Below the pieces are notes generated by a model. That model ran no database searches and was not told the origin of the DNA. It saw only the letters and a program-made list of their open reading frames with translations. Both the position numbers and the translations under genes were made by a program. Shown piece after piece: positions 1-9,964 of a stretch of DNA of 64,000 nucleotides. How positions within the stretch are numbered: position 1 is the first letter of the stretch; each line of letters begins with the position of its first letter. Source of the DNA: Psychroflexus planctonicus (lineage in GTDB: Bacteria > Bacteroidota > Bacteroidia > Flavobacteriales > Flavobacteriaceae); assembly GCF_014640195.1 (NCBI RefSeq), contig NZ_BMGM01000003.1, positions 124,001 to 188,000 on the forward strand, read 5' to 3'.

Positions 1-901
<901 letters not shown>

Positions 902-912
902 TTATAACGATT

Positions 913-920
913 CAAAAATA
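913..920 (-). promoter_or_regulatory. Candidate katG -7 promoter element
   Basis: On the minus strand this reads TATTTTTG, a full match to the Bacteroidota -7 consensus TAnnTTTG, 42 bp upstream of the katG ATG. No TTG lies 17-23 bp further upstream, so the promoter may need an activator. Confidence 0.4.
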
Positions 921-1027
921 ATATATTTAGCAATTATCAGATTTACTTAAGGCTTTCAATTTTATTATTATGGGATAAGATAAAATTATTTCAAACAATA
1001 AGTCATTCGAATTGAGTTAATTATAAC

Positions 1028-1044
1028 TATAAGATAATCTTATA
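1028..1044. promoter_or_regulatory. Perfect 8-1-8 palindrome, candidate Fur/PerR-type operator
   Basis: The sequence TATAAGATAATCTTATA is perfectly self-complementary around one central base. The inner 7-1-7 arrangement has the architecture of Fur-family boxes. The left arm ATAAGAT recurs at 975-981 as part of an imperfect 7-1-7 copy (975-989, right arm 5 of 7). Lying between katG and a divergent gene, it could be a peroxide or metal operator. That function is inference only. Confidence 0.35.
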
Positions 1045-1174
1045 AATATGAAATAATCTCGTCTTTTATCTGTATTTTGATAATTTAAGTTCTTATGTTC
1101 ATTGATTTTGCCCCTTTAAAATAGCGTTAAACTGGATGTGTTTAGTAAAATACTAAATAGATTGCATTAAAAAA

Positions 1175-1603
1175 ATGAAATATTTCCTAATTGCTTTATC
1201 AATTCTGTTTAGTTTGAATTCTTTTTCACAAGATGTAACTGGAAAGTGGATTACTATTGATGAAGAAACTAATGTCGAAAAATCTATTGTTGAAATATTT
1301 AAAAAAGATGGAAAATATTACGGTAAAATAGTTGAATTTCTTGAAGATGATGCTAAGCCAGATGAGCCATGCCAGCATTGCAAAGGCGATATGAAAGGCA
1401 AAAAACTAATGGGATTTGAAGTTTTAAAAAATTTTGAAAAAGATGGAGTTGAATATGTAGACGGAAAAATTATAGACCCAGAAAACGATAAAACTTACGA
1501 CGGTAAAATTTGGGTTGATGAAGATGATTCTTCCATTTTAAATTTGAGAGGTTATATTTCTATTGTTTATAAAACTATTCAATGGAAAAGAGCTGAAGAT
1601 TAA
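1175..1603 (+). CDS. Secreted DUF2147 family protein
   Basis: A 142-residue protein with a Sec signal peptide (about residues 1-18, ending LNSFS before QD) and a DUF2147-type body. The family core is recognisable: a GKW opening after the signal, a segment resembling DGKYYGKIVE, a DPENDKTYDGKIW segment and a closing YKTIQWKR strand. A CQHC pair sits near residue 65. Proteins of this family are small secreted beta-rich proteins of unknown biochemical role. The stop is only 10 bp from the convergent stop of the next gene. Confidence 0.8.
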   Translation: MKYFLIALSILFSLNSFSQDVTGKWITIDEETNVEKSIVEIFKKDGKYYGKIVEFLEDDAKPDEPCQHCKGDMKGKKLMGFEVLKNFEKDGVEYVDGKIIDPENDKTYDGKIWVDEDDSSILNLRGYISIVYKTIQWKRAED

Positions 1604-1613
1604 ATGCTGAAAA

Positions 1614-2387
1614 CTAAGTGATGCTTTCGCCGCCATCTACTTTAATAATACTTCCGTTGACCCAGTTGGCTTCGGGTAAACTCATTAAATAGACCATATT
1701 GGCCACATCTTCTGGCTGAGTTAATCTGCCCATCGGATTTAATTTTTGTTTGACTGCTGCTAATTTTTCGCTATTGGGAATTTGTTTAAAAGCTTCAGTT
1801 AAGGTTAATCCAGCTTGAATACAATTGGATGTTATTCCAAATTGAGCAAATTCTACTGCTATATTTCTACTTACTGCTTCTAAAACACCTTTTGCCGAAG
1901 AAACGGCTGCATATCCTGGCCAAGCTTTTTGATTTCCCTCGCTGGTAAAAGCTAAAATACGACACGGATTATTGAGCAATTTGGCTTCAAATAAAGCATC
2001 GACCCATTGGTACAAACTATAACCCATAGCATGAACACTGATGGAAAAATCGGTTGCTGTTAATTTATTTTCACCATACATATTCTTTAAACTTCCTTTG
2101 GCGATGCTATGTAAAACCAAATCTATTTTTAATGAAGGGATTTCATTTTTTACTTCTTCAATGATTGCTTTGATAACTTCTGTTTTAGTTGCATCTTTAT
2201 TGAAACTGTAACACGCTAAACCTTGTTTTTTGAATTCTTCAATTTCGTTATGAAATTCGTCTAACTGGTTTTTTGGATCACGATGAATCAAGATTAAATT
2301 CCAACCGTGTTTAGCAAGTTTTTTTGCACTAGCCCAACCTAAACCTTTACTTCCTCCGAGAATTAATGCAAATTTTTTAGATTTCAT
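1614..2387 (-). CDS. SDR oxidoreductase of the enoyl-ACP reductase (FabL-like) type
   Basis: A 257-residue short-chain dehydrogenase. The nucleotide-binding motif is GGSKGLG near residue 11. The catalytic pair is spaced Tyr-x6-Lys in GYAAVSSAKG, as in enoyl-ACP reductases FabI and FabL, rather than the Tyr-x3-Lys of classical SDRs. The C-terminal part (SRNIAVEFAQ, then NGSIIKVDGG) also resembles FabL. A bona fide FabI is encoded at 58006-58815, so this may be a second enoyl reductase or a related reductase with another substrate. The substrate is not evident from the sequence. Confidence 0.7.
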   Translation of the reverse strand: MKSKKFALILGGSKGLGWASAKKLAKHGWNLILIHRDPKNQLDEFHNEIEEFKKQGLACYSFNKDATKTEVIKAIIEEVKNEIPSLKIDLVLHSIAKGSLKNMYGENKLTATDFSISVHAMGYSLYQWVDALFEAKLLNNPCRILAFTSEGNQKAWPGYAAVSSAKGVLEAVSRNIAVEFAQFGITSNCIQAGLTLTEAFKQIPNSEKLAAVKQKLNPMGRLTQPEDVANMVYLMSLPEANWVNGSIIKVDGGESIT

Positions 2388-2420
2388 ATTTACAACTTTG
2401 GAATTTCAATTACAAATGTT

Positions 2421-4208
2421 TTAAAAATACAATAACGGAATTAAAATACTAGCCGCAACCCAAAAAAGTAAGTTTAACCCTACTCCTACTTTAAAGAAAT
2501 CTCTAAATGTATACTTTCCTGCGCTAAATACCATGGCGTTGGTTTGGTAGCCTACAGGCGTCATGAATGTTGCAGAAGCAGCAAACATGATGGTAATTAA
2601 AAATGGCAGTGTTTCCATTTCCATTCCATGAGCAGTTGCAATAGCAATAGGTGCCATTAATGCAGCAGAAGCGTTATTAGACATGATTTCGGTTAAAAGT
2701 GAAGTAGTTAAATACAAACCTGAAATAACAGCAACTGGACCAAAACCACCCAATTGATTAGTTATAAAATAAGCAATGTACAAGTCTAAGCCAGTATTTA
2801 CCATGGCGGTACCTAAGCTTAAAGTTCCGGCTAAAAGAAAAATAATTTTCCAATTTACGGCTTGATACATTTCTTTCATATCCAATACTTTGAGTAATAC
2901 CAAAGCAACAACACAAGAAATTACACCTACCATGATATCTAAGATATTGAATGCAGCCAAACCAACCATCACTAAAATTAAACTCAATACTTTAATAAAT
3001 TTAGGCTTATCAAAATCAGTGATCATATCTTCGCTGAGAAGAACAAATGGAGCTTTTTGATCACTTTCAATGCGTTTTAATTCTTTTACGTAATGGGTTT
3101 TTACTTCTGCAAGAATAATGTCTCCAGAACGCAGTCTTACATCGTAAATACCATCATTAGAAATGGATTCTCGGTGCTGAATTGCCAATGGAATGGCTCT
3201 AAATCTTCTTCTGAAGTCTAATTCCTTCAAAGTTTTATTATGCAATTCAGATTCAGCTGAAATAACCATTTCCACCAAAGTAGATTGCGTTCCTTTTAAA
3301 TCGTCATCACCAATTTTTATAGGAGTTGATACCAGAATTTTGGCTTGATCTTTTAAAGATTTTATTTTATCTACATTGCATCTCACTTTTAAGATATCGC
3401 CCGCTTTTAAAATAAAATCTCCTGCCGGTTGTACATATTGATTGGTGCTTCTTCTCACCTCCATTACATCCAACTCTAGATCTTTTACCAGCTCCGAATC
3501 CATGATGGCTGTATTCACTGAAGAAGAATCGCTTAATAATTCTATTTCAGTTACATAAGATCTTAAATTAAACTTTTGCTTTAAATTCTGATTTGCTCTG
3601 TTGGGAAGTAATTTTCGACCAAAAAGAATCATGTACAAAATGCCAATCACCAATAAAATTACTCCCATTTTGGTCATAGCAAACAAATCGATAGCCGCTT
3701 CGCCTTCTTTTTCGGCAATACCGCTCACTAAAATATTTGTGGAAGTACCGATTAGTGTACACATTCCTCCAAAAATAGAAGCAAAAGACAAAGGAATGAG
3801 CATTTTAGCAGGACTTAGACCCGCACGATGTGCAATTTGAATAACCACAGGAATAAAAACAGCAACAACAGGTGTGTTGTTAATAAAAGCGGAAATGAAT
3901 GCAATAAGCAGCATCATTAATAACAATCCCAAATTGAAATTTCTTTTAAAAAGCTTAGACAATCGCTGTGCTAAAACTTGTAGCGCTCCAGTTTTTAGAA
4001 GTGCTTCACTTAAAACAAACATAAAAACAACCGTAATAGTTGCTTTGTTGCTAAAACCAGCAACGCCTTCTTCGGCAGAAATACTACCAGTTAGAATTAA
4101 AGCAAGCATGATAAGTATTGCTACTAAGTCTATAGGCAACAAATCGGTTGCGAATAAAAATACGGCAACTCCTATGATAACCAATGTGATAATTGCTGCT
4201 GTAGCCAT
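2421..4208 (-). CDS. SLC13/DASS family permease with two TrkA-C (RCK_C) domains
   Basis: A 595-residue inner-membrane transporter of the divalent anion:sodium symporter superfamily. The N-terminal half (about 1-200) and C-terminal half (about 395-595) are hydrophobic and carry the repeated family signatures FINNTPVVAVFIPV and SNNASAALMAPIAIA. A soluble insert at about 205-385 is consistent with two TrkA-C domains, which bind small ligands in other transporters. Proteins of this layout transport dicarboxylates, sulfate or other anions; the substrate cannot be read from the sequence. It lies 33 bp downstream of the FabL-like gene's start on the same strand, so it is not clearly in an operon with it. 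Confidence 0.85.
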   Translation of the reverse strand: MATAAIITLVIIGVAVFLFATDLLPIDLVAILIMLALILTGSISAEEGVAGFSNKATITVVFMFVLSEALLKTGALQVLAQRLSKLFKRNFNLGLLLMMLLIAFISAFINNTPVVAVFIPVVIQIAHRAGLSPAKMLIPLSFASIFGGMCTLIGTSTNILVSGIAEKEGEAAIDLFAMTKMGVILLVIGILYMILFGRKLLPNRANQNLKQKFNLRSYVTEIELLSDSSSVNTAIMDSELVKDLELDVMEVRRSTNQYVQPAGDFILKAGDILKVRCNVDKIKSLKDQAKILVSTPIKIGDDDLKGTQSTLVEMVISAESELHNKTLKELDFRRRFRAIPLAIQHRESISNDGIYDVRLRSGDIILAEVKTHYVKELKRIESDQKAPFVLLSEDMITDFDKPKFIKVLSLILVMVGLAAFNILDIMVGVISCVVALVLLKVLDMKEMYQAVNWKIIFLLAGTLSLGTAMVNTGLDLYIAYFITNQLGGFGPVAVISGLYLTTSLLTEIMSNNASAALMAPIAIATAHGMEMETLPFLITIMFAASATFMTPVGYQTNAMVFSAGKYTFRDFFKVGVGLNLLFWVAASILIPLLYF

Positions 4209-4384
4209 TTTTTCAAATTGAAAGTCGACAAATATAAAGTATCTCTATCAATTTACTAGAGTATTAAAATAAAAAGAATGAAGAATTTGGAAGTTCAATT
4301 ATCTAATATCTCACACCAAACAACATCTAAAATTGCTAAAAATATTAACTTATTTTTTTGTAAATTGCAAAACAATATACTTTG

Positions 4385-5593
4385 ATGAAAACTACACCAC
4401 TATCTACCGCAGAAGCTAAACGTTTAAAGGCTTTGCGAAATTTAGAAATACTAGATACCGAGCCAGAACAGCAATATGACGAAGTTACAGAGCTGGCCTC
4501 TCTAGTTTGTGAAGCACCAATCGCTCTAATTTCATTAATAGATAAAAACAGACAATGGTTTAAGTCTTGTATTGGAATTGGAAAAAAAGAAACCAATCGA
4601 GAAATTTCGTTCTGCCAACACGCAATCGCCAGTAATAAACCGGTTTTTGAAATTACAGACGCCAGAATAGATGCTAGATTTAAAAATAATCCGCTCACTT
4701 TTGGCGAAAATCCAGTTGTGTTTTACGCCGGGGTTACTCTAAAAGATGAAAATGGTTTTGCATTAGGAACCTTGTGTGTGATAGATCACGAACCTAGAAC
4801 CTTAGACGATAGACAACGGAAAGCGTTGATTTACCTTGCCAATCAAGTTGTCCAACTGTTTAATATTCGATTGAAAAACAATGTTTTACGCGAATCTCAA
4901 AAACAACTCAAAGAAAAAAATACTCAACTCAAAAATTTTGCCGGTGTAGTTTCACATGACATGAAAATGCCTTTGGCTAATATGATTGTAACCATTGATA
5001 TTTTAAAAGCAAAATACGCCAATATAATAGACGAAGCCGGTATTGAATACTTGCGAAACTTAAAACGTTCCGCTTTTAAACTGAGCGATTACATCAGCAA
5101 TATTTTAATGCATTATGAATCTGATAACATTACAGATAATAACCAGATAGAAGAGTTTAAACTCAACGATCTGATTGAAGATATTATTGGTATGTTAGAT
5201 ATTACAGAAGACTACCAATTGCATTTTCCTGAAAAAGATTTAACCTTATCTACCAATCGAGTAGCTTTAGAACAAATTCTATTAAACTTAATTGGTAATA
5301 GCTTCAAATACAACGATAAAGACAAAATTATTATTCATATAGAATGTATTGAAGAAGAAGGATTTTACAATTTTGTGGTTACTGACAACGGTATTGGCAT
5401 CCCAAAAGAAAAACAAAAAAGCATATTCGAATTGTTTTCTACAGCAGCCGAGAAAGATAGACGCGGCAGCAAAGGAAATGGCATAGGACTTTCTACCGTA
5501 AAAAAAATAATCAGAAACTTAGGCGGAGACATTAAAGTGGAATCTAAAGTGGGCCTAAAAACCAGTTTTAAATTCTTTATTGAAAAAGAATAA
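4385..5593 (+). CDS. GAF-domain sensor histidine kinase (soluble, orphan)
   Basis: A 402-residue histidine kinase with no predicted membrane segment. An N-terminal GAF domain (about 20-155, starting LRNLEILDTEPE) precedes a short coiled coil, the dimerisation/phosphoacceptor helix (VSHDMKMPLANM, His near 190) and a HATPase domain with N box (NLIGNSFKYND), DNGIGIP and GNGIGLS. An in-frame TTG one codon upstream was rejected in favour of the ATG at 4385. No response regulator gene is adjacent. The GAF domain suggests sensing of a cytoplasmic small molecule or redox state, but the ligand is unknown. Confidence 0.9.
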   Translation: MKTTPLSTAEAKRLKALRNLEILDTEPEQQYDEVTELASLVCEAPIALISLIDKNRQWFKSCIGIGKKETNREISFCQHAIASNKPVFEITDARIDARFKNNPLTFGENPVVFYAGVTLKDENGFALGTLCVIDHEPRTLDDRQRKALIYLANQVVQLFNIRLKNNVLRESQKQLKEKNTQLKNFAGVVSHDMKMPLANMIVTIDILKAKYANIIDEAGIEYLRNLKRSAFKLSDYISNILMHYESDNITDNNQIEEFKLNDLIEDIIGMLDITEDYQLHFPEKDLTLSTNRVALEQILLNLIGNSFKYNDKDKIIIHIECIEEEGFYNFVVTDNGIGIPKEKQKSIFELFSTAAEKDRRGSKGNGIGLSTVKKIIRNLGGDIKVESKVGLKTSFKFFIEKE

Positions 5594-5655
5594 GAAATTA
5601 AAATGAACAACTTTTAAAATCCGTATTTTAGCAGCAAATTTTCGACTTTACCTAA

Positions 5656-7575
5656 ATGATGCAATTTAAAAACCCAGTATATCTTTACTTCCTTTTTTTA
5701 TTGCTCGTTCCCATTATCATTCATTTATTTCAACTTCGGCGTTTCAAAAAAACAGCGTTTACCAATGTAGCATTGTTAAAAGTACTGAGCGTTCAATCTA
5801 GGAAAAGTTCACAAATTAAAAAATGGATTGTGCTGAGTTTACGCATGCTCACCATTGCATCTTTTGTGTTGGCTTTTGCACAACCTTTTATTCCAGCTTC
5901 TACAGAAGCTTCACAAAAAACGGTGTATGCAGTGTATTTAGACAATTCGTTTAGTATGCAAATGCCAAGTAAACGAGGTAATTTGCTTACACAAGCTAAA
6001 CAAGAGTTAGTCGAATTGATTCCTGAAAACGCCACTGTTCATTTTTTTACCAACCAAGACCGTTTTACCAATTTAAATGCAGCTACTTTTAAAAAAGAAG
6101 TCTTAGCTATTGAATTTTCCGATCAAGAATTAAAAATTGAAAACGCAGTAAATAAAGCCAAAAGCTTATTTGGCAACAAAAATGCAAACAACAAAATTGT
6201 TTTGGTATCTGATTTTCAACTGAAAGATGAAACCGATTACGCTGCTTTGTTGAAAGATGAAAGCATTTCGTTACTGCAAGTTCAACCCGAAAACAAAATC
6301 AATTTTAGCATAGCAAATCTGGATTTTAATGAAAATGAACAAACTTTAAAAATTCAACTTTCGGCTTCCGAACAAACCCAAGAACAAGTTGAACTTTCCG
6401 TTTACAATGCTTCAGAATTACTGGCGAAACAAGAAGTAGCTTTTGAAAATTCAGCTTCAACTGAAATTGAAATTTCTTTAAGCGAAGGCGAAATTACCAA
6501 CGGAAATGTGCAAATTGAAGATGAAGCCATTCAGTATGACAACCAGTTTTTTTTCAGCATCAATTCAACTCCAAAAATTAAAGTGTTAGCTATTTATGAA
6601 GAAGAAGCTTCCTTTTTACGGCGCATTTTCAAAAATGAAGAATTTGAATTTGAATCCACTTCTATTGAAAATTTAGACTATGCACAATTGAATGAAAAAA
6701 ATATTATTGTGCTAAACGGTGTAAAAAACATCAGTAATCAACTGAATAACAGCTTGATTAAGTTTTCAGAAGATGCTGGTTCAGTGGTAATTATTCCACA
6801 TCAAGAAGCAAAATTAGAAAATTACAACACCACTTTACTCAACTTGAATTTACCAAAATTCAATGCTGCTATTGACAATGAACAAAAAATCACCAACATC
6901 AATTTTGAGCATCCTTTACTGGAAAATGTGTTTACAGAACAAATTACAAATTTTGAATATCCTTTAACCCGTTCACATTTTCAAATGAAAGCGGGAAACA
7001 ATGCCATTTTACTTTATGCCAATCAAGAAGCTTTTTTAACTTCTGCCGACAAGAATTATGTGTTTGCTGCCAGCTTTTCAACAGAAAATTCCAACTTTAC
7101 CAATTCGCCTTTAATTGTACCGATTTTGTACAATATCGCAAGGGAAAGCGTGCTGAAACAAAATATTTTTGATTTTACGGATGAAATCAATCAGTATTTA
7201 GTAGAAGTGAATCTGGCTAGCGACGAAGTGGTAAAACTAACAAAAGACGAAGATGTCTTGATTCCGCAACAGCGAAGATTTAGCCAAAGTGTGGAAATCA
7301 ATACTCCCGAGTTGCCAATAGAAGCAGGAACGTACCAAGTTGAAGCTGCTGGTGAAACCTTGAAAAACATCAGCTTTAATTATCCCAGAACAGAAAGTAA
7401 ACTTGATTATCTGCAAGCCAATCAGCTTCAAAATCAAGACCGATTAAAGTCTATTGAAGATTTTTTCAATCAAGAATCGCGCTTGCAACAAGTAGATGAA
7501 TATTGGAAAGTCTTGCTTATGTTTGCTATTCTTTTTTTAATTTTAGAAATGTTGGCCTTACGTTACTTAAAATAA
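5656..7575 (+). CDS. BatA-type membrane protein with VWA domain
   Basis: A 639-residue protein opening with the BatA N-terminal signature (FKNPVYLYFLFLLLVPIIIHLFQLRR is represented at residues 3-28) and a second helix near 60-80. A von Willebrand A domain follows with a MIDAS-like DNSFS at about 96-100. A long periplasmic region leads to a single C-terminal membrane segment (about 615-635). Two start codons (ATG ATG) lie in tandem; the first is used here. In Bacteroidota such proteins accompany Bat operons or occur alone, with proposed envelope roles that are not settled. It is 6 bp upstream of the next gene, suggesting co-transcription. Confidence 0.85.
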   Translation: MMQFKNPVYLYFLFLLLVPIIIHLFQLRRFKKTAFTNVALLKVLSVQSRKSSQIKKWIVLSLRMLTIASFVLAFAQPFIPASTEASQKTVYAVYLDNSFSMQMPSKRGNLLTQAKQELVELIPENATVHFFTNQDRFTNLNAATFKKEVLAIEFSDQELKIENAVNKAKSLFGNKNANNKIVLVSDFQLKDETDYAALLKDESISLLQVQPENKINFSIANLDFNENEQTLKIQLSASEQTQEQVELSVYNASELLAKQEVAFENSASTEIEISLSEGEITNGNVQIEDEAIQYDNQFFFSINSTPKIKVLAIYEEEASFLRRIFKNEEFEFESTSIENLDYAQLNEKNIIVLNGVKNISNQLNNSLIKFSEDAGSVVIIPHQEAKLENYNTTLLNLNLPKFNAAIDNEQKITNINFEHPLLENVFTEQITNFEYPLTRSHFQMKAGNNAILLYANQEAFLTSADKNYVFAASFSTENSNFTNSPLIVPILYNIARESVLKQNIFDFTDEINQYLVEVNLASDEVVKLTKDEDVLIPQQRRFSQSVEINTPELPIEAGTYQVEAAGETLKNISFNYPRTESKLDYLQANQLQNQDRLKSIEDFFNQESRLQQVDEYWKVLLMFAILFLILEMLALRYLK

Positions 7576-7581
7576 TGTCCC

Positions 7582-8808
7582 ATGAAAATCCTGCTGAAAT
7601 CTGCTACTATTATTGATGAAAACAGTCCTTACCACCAACAAACAAAGGATATTTTAATTGAAAAAGGAGAAATTCTTCAAATCGAAAATCAACTTTCAGT
7701 TGAAGCAGATCAGGTTTATGATGAAGCCAATTTGCACCTTTCACCAGCTTGGTTTGATGCGGGCGTTTCCTTTGGCGAACCAGGTTTTGAAGAACGCGAA
7801 AGCATTGCCAACGGTTTACTAGTAGCCGAAAAAAGTGGCTTTAGCGATATTGCTTTAGTGTCCAGCAACCAACCTTGTACCGACTCTAAAAATGTACTGG
7901 AAAGTCTGCGCGATAAAGCAAATCATTCACTGACTAAAATTCATCCCACGGCTTGTTTAACCAAAGGGATAAACGGAACAGATTTAGCCGAATTATACGA
8001 TTTGTATCAAGCTGGAGCACGTGTTTTTTCAGATGATTTACAACCCATCGAAAATCCTAATTTGCTAAAATTGGCTTTGCAATACACCCAAAGTTTTGGT
8101 GGCTGTGTGGCATCCTTTCCGTTGGATAGAAAAATTGCCAATCAAGCCCAAGTGCATGAAAGTTCAAACTCCATGAAGTTGGGTTTAAAAGGAATGCCGA
8201 GCTTGGCAGAATCGCTTCAAATACATCGGGATTTGGCTATTTTAGAATATACTGGCGGAAAATTACACATTCCATTGATTAGTACGGAAGAAGGAATCAA
8301 CTTGATTAAAAGTGCTAAAAAGAAAGGTTTGCATGTTTCATGCAGCGTTGCTATTCATCATTTATTTTTTGACGATGAAGTCCTTCAACATTTTGATGCC
8401 GATTACAAAGTATTTCCGCCTTTGCGTTCCAAAAGCGATGTAAAAGCACTTCGAAAAGCCGTAAAAGATGGCGTTGTGGATTTTGTAATTTCCGACCACA
8501 GACCCATGAATTTGGAGCAGAAAGAAGTCGATTTTGTCTTGGCTGCCTTCGGAAGTATTGGTTTAGAAAGTGCTTTTGGTGCTATGAACAAATTATTTGG
8601 AGCGGAGTTGAGCGTAAAAATGTTGACTGCTGGAAGGAAAGTTTATGGTTTGACACAAGATGTAATTCAACAGAAATCTAAAGGAAGATTTACTCTTTTT
8701 ACCACCAATGATAAATATACTTTTGACAAAGAAGATATTTTATCCAAATCGAAAAATGCTATTTTCTTAAACCAAGCATTGCAAGGACGAGTGATTAAAA
8801 TGTTGTAA
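7582..8808 (+). CDS. Dihydroorotase-like amidohydrolase lacking zinc ligands (probable pseudoenzyme)
   Basis: A 408-residue protein with the fold of type I dihydroorotase (PyrC). The zinc-binding DxHxH motif of active enzymes aligns here with DAGVSFGEPG (residues 59-68), so both histidines and the substrate-binding Arg are gone. The usual HVST histidine is replaced (IPLIST), and the motif that normally carries the other metal-site His reads ASFPLD. Asp residues survive in FSDDLQP and SDHRP. It is probably catalytically dead. Non-catalytic dihydroorotase homologues act elsewhere as partners of aspartate transcarbamoylase, but that role is not shown here. It follows the BatA gene after 6 bp and precedes a small membrane protein, suggesting an operon. 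Confidence 0.8.
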   Translation: MKILLKSATIIDENSPYHQQTKDILIEKGEILQIENQLSVEADQVYDEANLHLSPAWFDAGVSFGEPGFEERESIANGLLVAEKSGFSDIALVSSNQPCTDSKNVLESLRDKANHSLTKIHPTACLTKGINGTDLAELYDLYQAGARVFSDDLQPIENPNLLKLALQYTQSFGGCVASFPLDRKIANQAQVHESSNSMKLGLKGMPSLAESLQIHRDLAILEYTGGKLHIPLISTEEGINLIKSAKKKGLHVSCSVAIHHLFFDDEVLQHFDADYKVFPPLRSKSDVKALRKAVKDGVVDFVISDHRPMNLEQKEVDFVLAAFGSIGLESAFGAMNKLFGAELSVKMLTAGRKVYGLTQDVIQQKSKGRFTLFTTNDKYTFDKEDILSKSKNAIFLNQALQGRVIKML

Positions 8809-8834
8809 ATAGCAATAAATAAAGAAAAAACCCG

Positions 8835-9200
8835 ATGAGTGAACAACCTTTAAAAAAACCAGAACGAAAAGGCAAAACTGCTGCAATTGTTGGCTATTTA
8901 ACCATCTTTGGAAGCTTTTTAGCCTTGTTTTTGAACAGTGAAGAAAACAAAACCAAGTTTGGGAGTTTTCATATTCGGCAAGGCTTAGGACTGAATTTAG
9001 TTTTTATTTTATTCGGTGTAATCCTAAACGGAGTGTATGAATATTTAAGTGAATTTCAAAATCTAATGGTTGGTGCTGCATTTTACTTAGCCTACTTTAT
9101 TTTATGGATATATGGTTTTGTTGCGGCCGTTTCTGGAAAGGAAAAAAAAGTGCCTATTCTCGGGGAATTGTTTCAAAAAACATTTAAAAATTTAACCTAA
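8835..9200 (+). CDS. Small Tic20/DUF4870-like membrane protein
   Basis: A 121-residue protein with three or four hydrophobic segments. After a basic N-terminus come GKTAAIVGYLTIFGSFLALF and then FHIRQGLGLNLVF, the typical DUF4870/Tic20-like motif. Such proteins are often annotated as import components by similarity to chloroplast Tic20, but no bacterial import role is established. Its stop codon ends immediately before the ATG of the esterase gene, so the two are translationally adjacent. Confidence 0.65.
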   Translation: MSEQPLKKPERKGKTAAIVGYLTIFGSFLALFLNSEENKTKFGSFHIRQGLGLNLVFILFGVILNGVYEYLSEFQNLMVGAAFYLAYFILWIYGFVAAVSGKEKKVPILGELFQKTFKNLT

Positions 9201-9851
9201 ATGACCACAAAAGATTTAAGCTTAACCCACAACATAAGACCTTCATCTTTAACTGAAAAAGCACCGCTTTTGCTACTGCTTCACGGTTACGGAAGCGATG
9301 AAAACGACTTGTTTTCTTTCGCAAGTGAATTGCCTAAAGAATATATTGTAGTTTCAGCTAAAGCACCACACAGCCTACAACCATATGGAAATGCGTGGTA
9401 TGCTATTAACTTTGATGCCGCTGGCGATAAATTTTCAGATACGGAGCAAGCGATCAAATCCCGTGAACGCATCATGCAATTTATTGATGAATTGATTGAT
9501 GCTTATCCGATAGACGAAAAAGACATCAATTTATTGGGTTTCAGCCAAGGTACTATTTTGAGTTTTGCAGCCGCTCTATCCTACCCTGAAAAATTCAACA
9601 AAATTATCGGGTTGAGTGGCTACATCGATAAAAACATGTTGGTAAATGGATTTGATATCAAGGACTTTTCACATTTAAAAGTGTACAATTCGCATGGAAG
9701 CCAAGACCAAGTAATTCCTGTTGATTGGGCACGAAATAACCAAGAAATTCTAAATGAACTAAACATCGAATTCAAATATGAAGAATTTCCCGTAGGTCAT
9801 GGAGTTGCACCACAAAATTTTGCAAGTTTAATGAAATGGTTGGTGATGTAA
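9201..9851 (+). CDS. Phospholipase/carboxylesterase family alpha/beta hydrolase
   Basis: A 216-residue serine hydrolase. LLLLLHGYGSDENDLF provides the oxyanion region, GFSQGTILS the nucleophile elbow with its Ser, SHGSQDQVIPV the acid residue and PVGHGV the catalytic His. Length and motifs fit the YpfH/acyl-protein thioesterase-like family that cleaves short-chain esters. There is no signal peptide, so it is likely cytoplasmic. It is the last gene of the run starting at 5656. Confidence 0.88.
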   Translation: MTTKDLSLTHNIRPSSLTEKAPLLLLLHGYGSDENDLFSFASELPKEYIVVSAKAPHSLQPYGNAWYAINFDAAGDKFSDTEQAIKSRERIMQFIDELIDAYPIDEKDINLLGFSQGTILSFAAALSYPEKFNKIIGLSGYIDKNMLVNGFDIKDFSHLKVYNSHGSQDQVIPVDWARNNQEILNELNIEFKYEEFPVGHGVAPQNFASLMKWLVM

Positions 9852-9923
9852 ATTTTAGGTAAAAATTTAGATTTAAACATTGTACTACCTCCTGCATTTC
9901 GGCTTGTCTCAATGATTATCCGC

Positions 9924-9957
9924 AAAGGGAAGCTTTATATGTGCTATTGATCCCTTT
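9924..9957. other. Imperfect hairpin between convergent genes
   Basis: AAAGGGA (9924-9930) pairs with TCCCTTT (9951-9957), and AGC/GCT pairs inside it. There is no good T-tract on either side, so it is at best a weak terminator between the esterase gene and the convergent Fic gene. Confidence 0.3.
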
Positions 9958-9964
9958 AATTGTA

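Noticed and set aside
3874-4221. Plus-strand ORF of 115 codons
   Set aside because: Shadow of the SLC13 permease gene on the other strand; no family resemblance.
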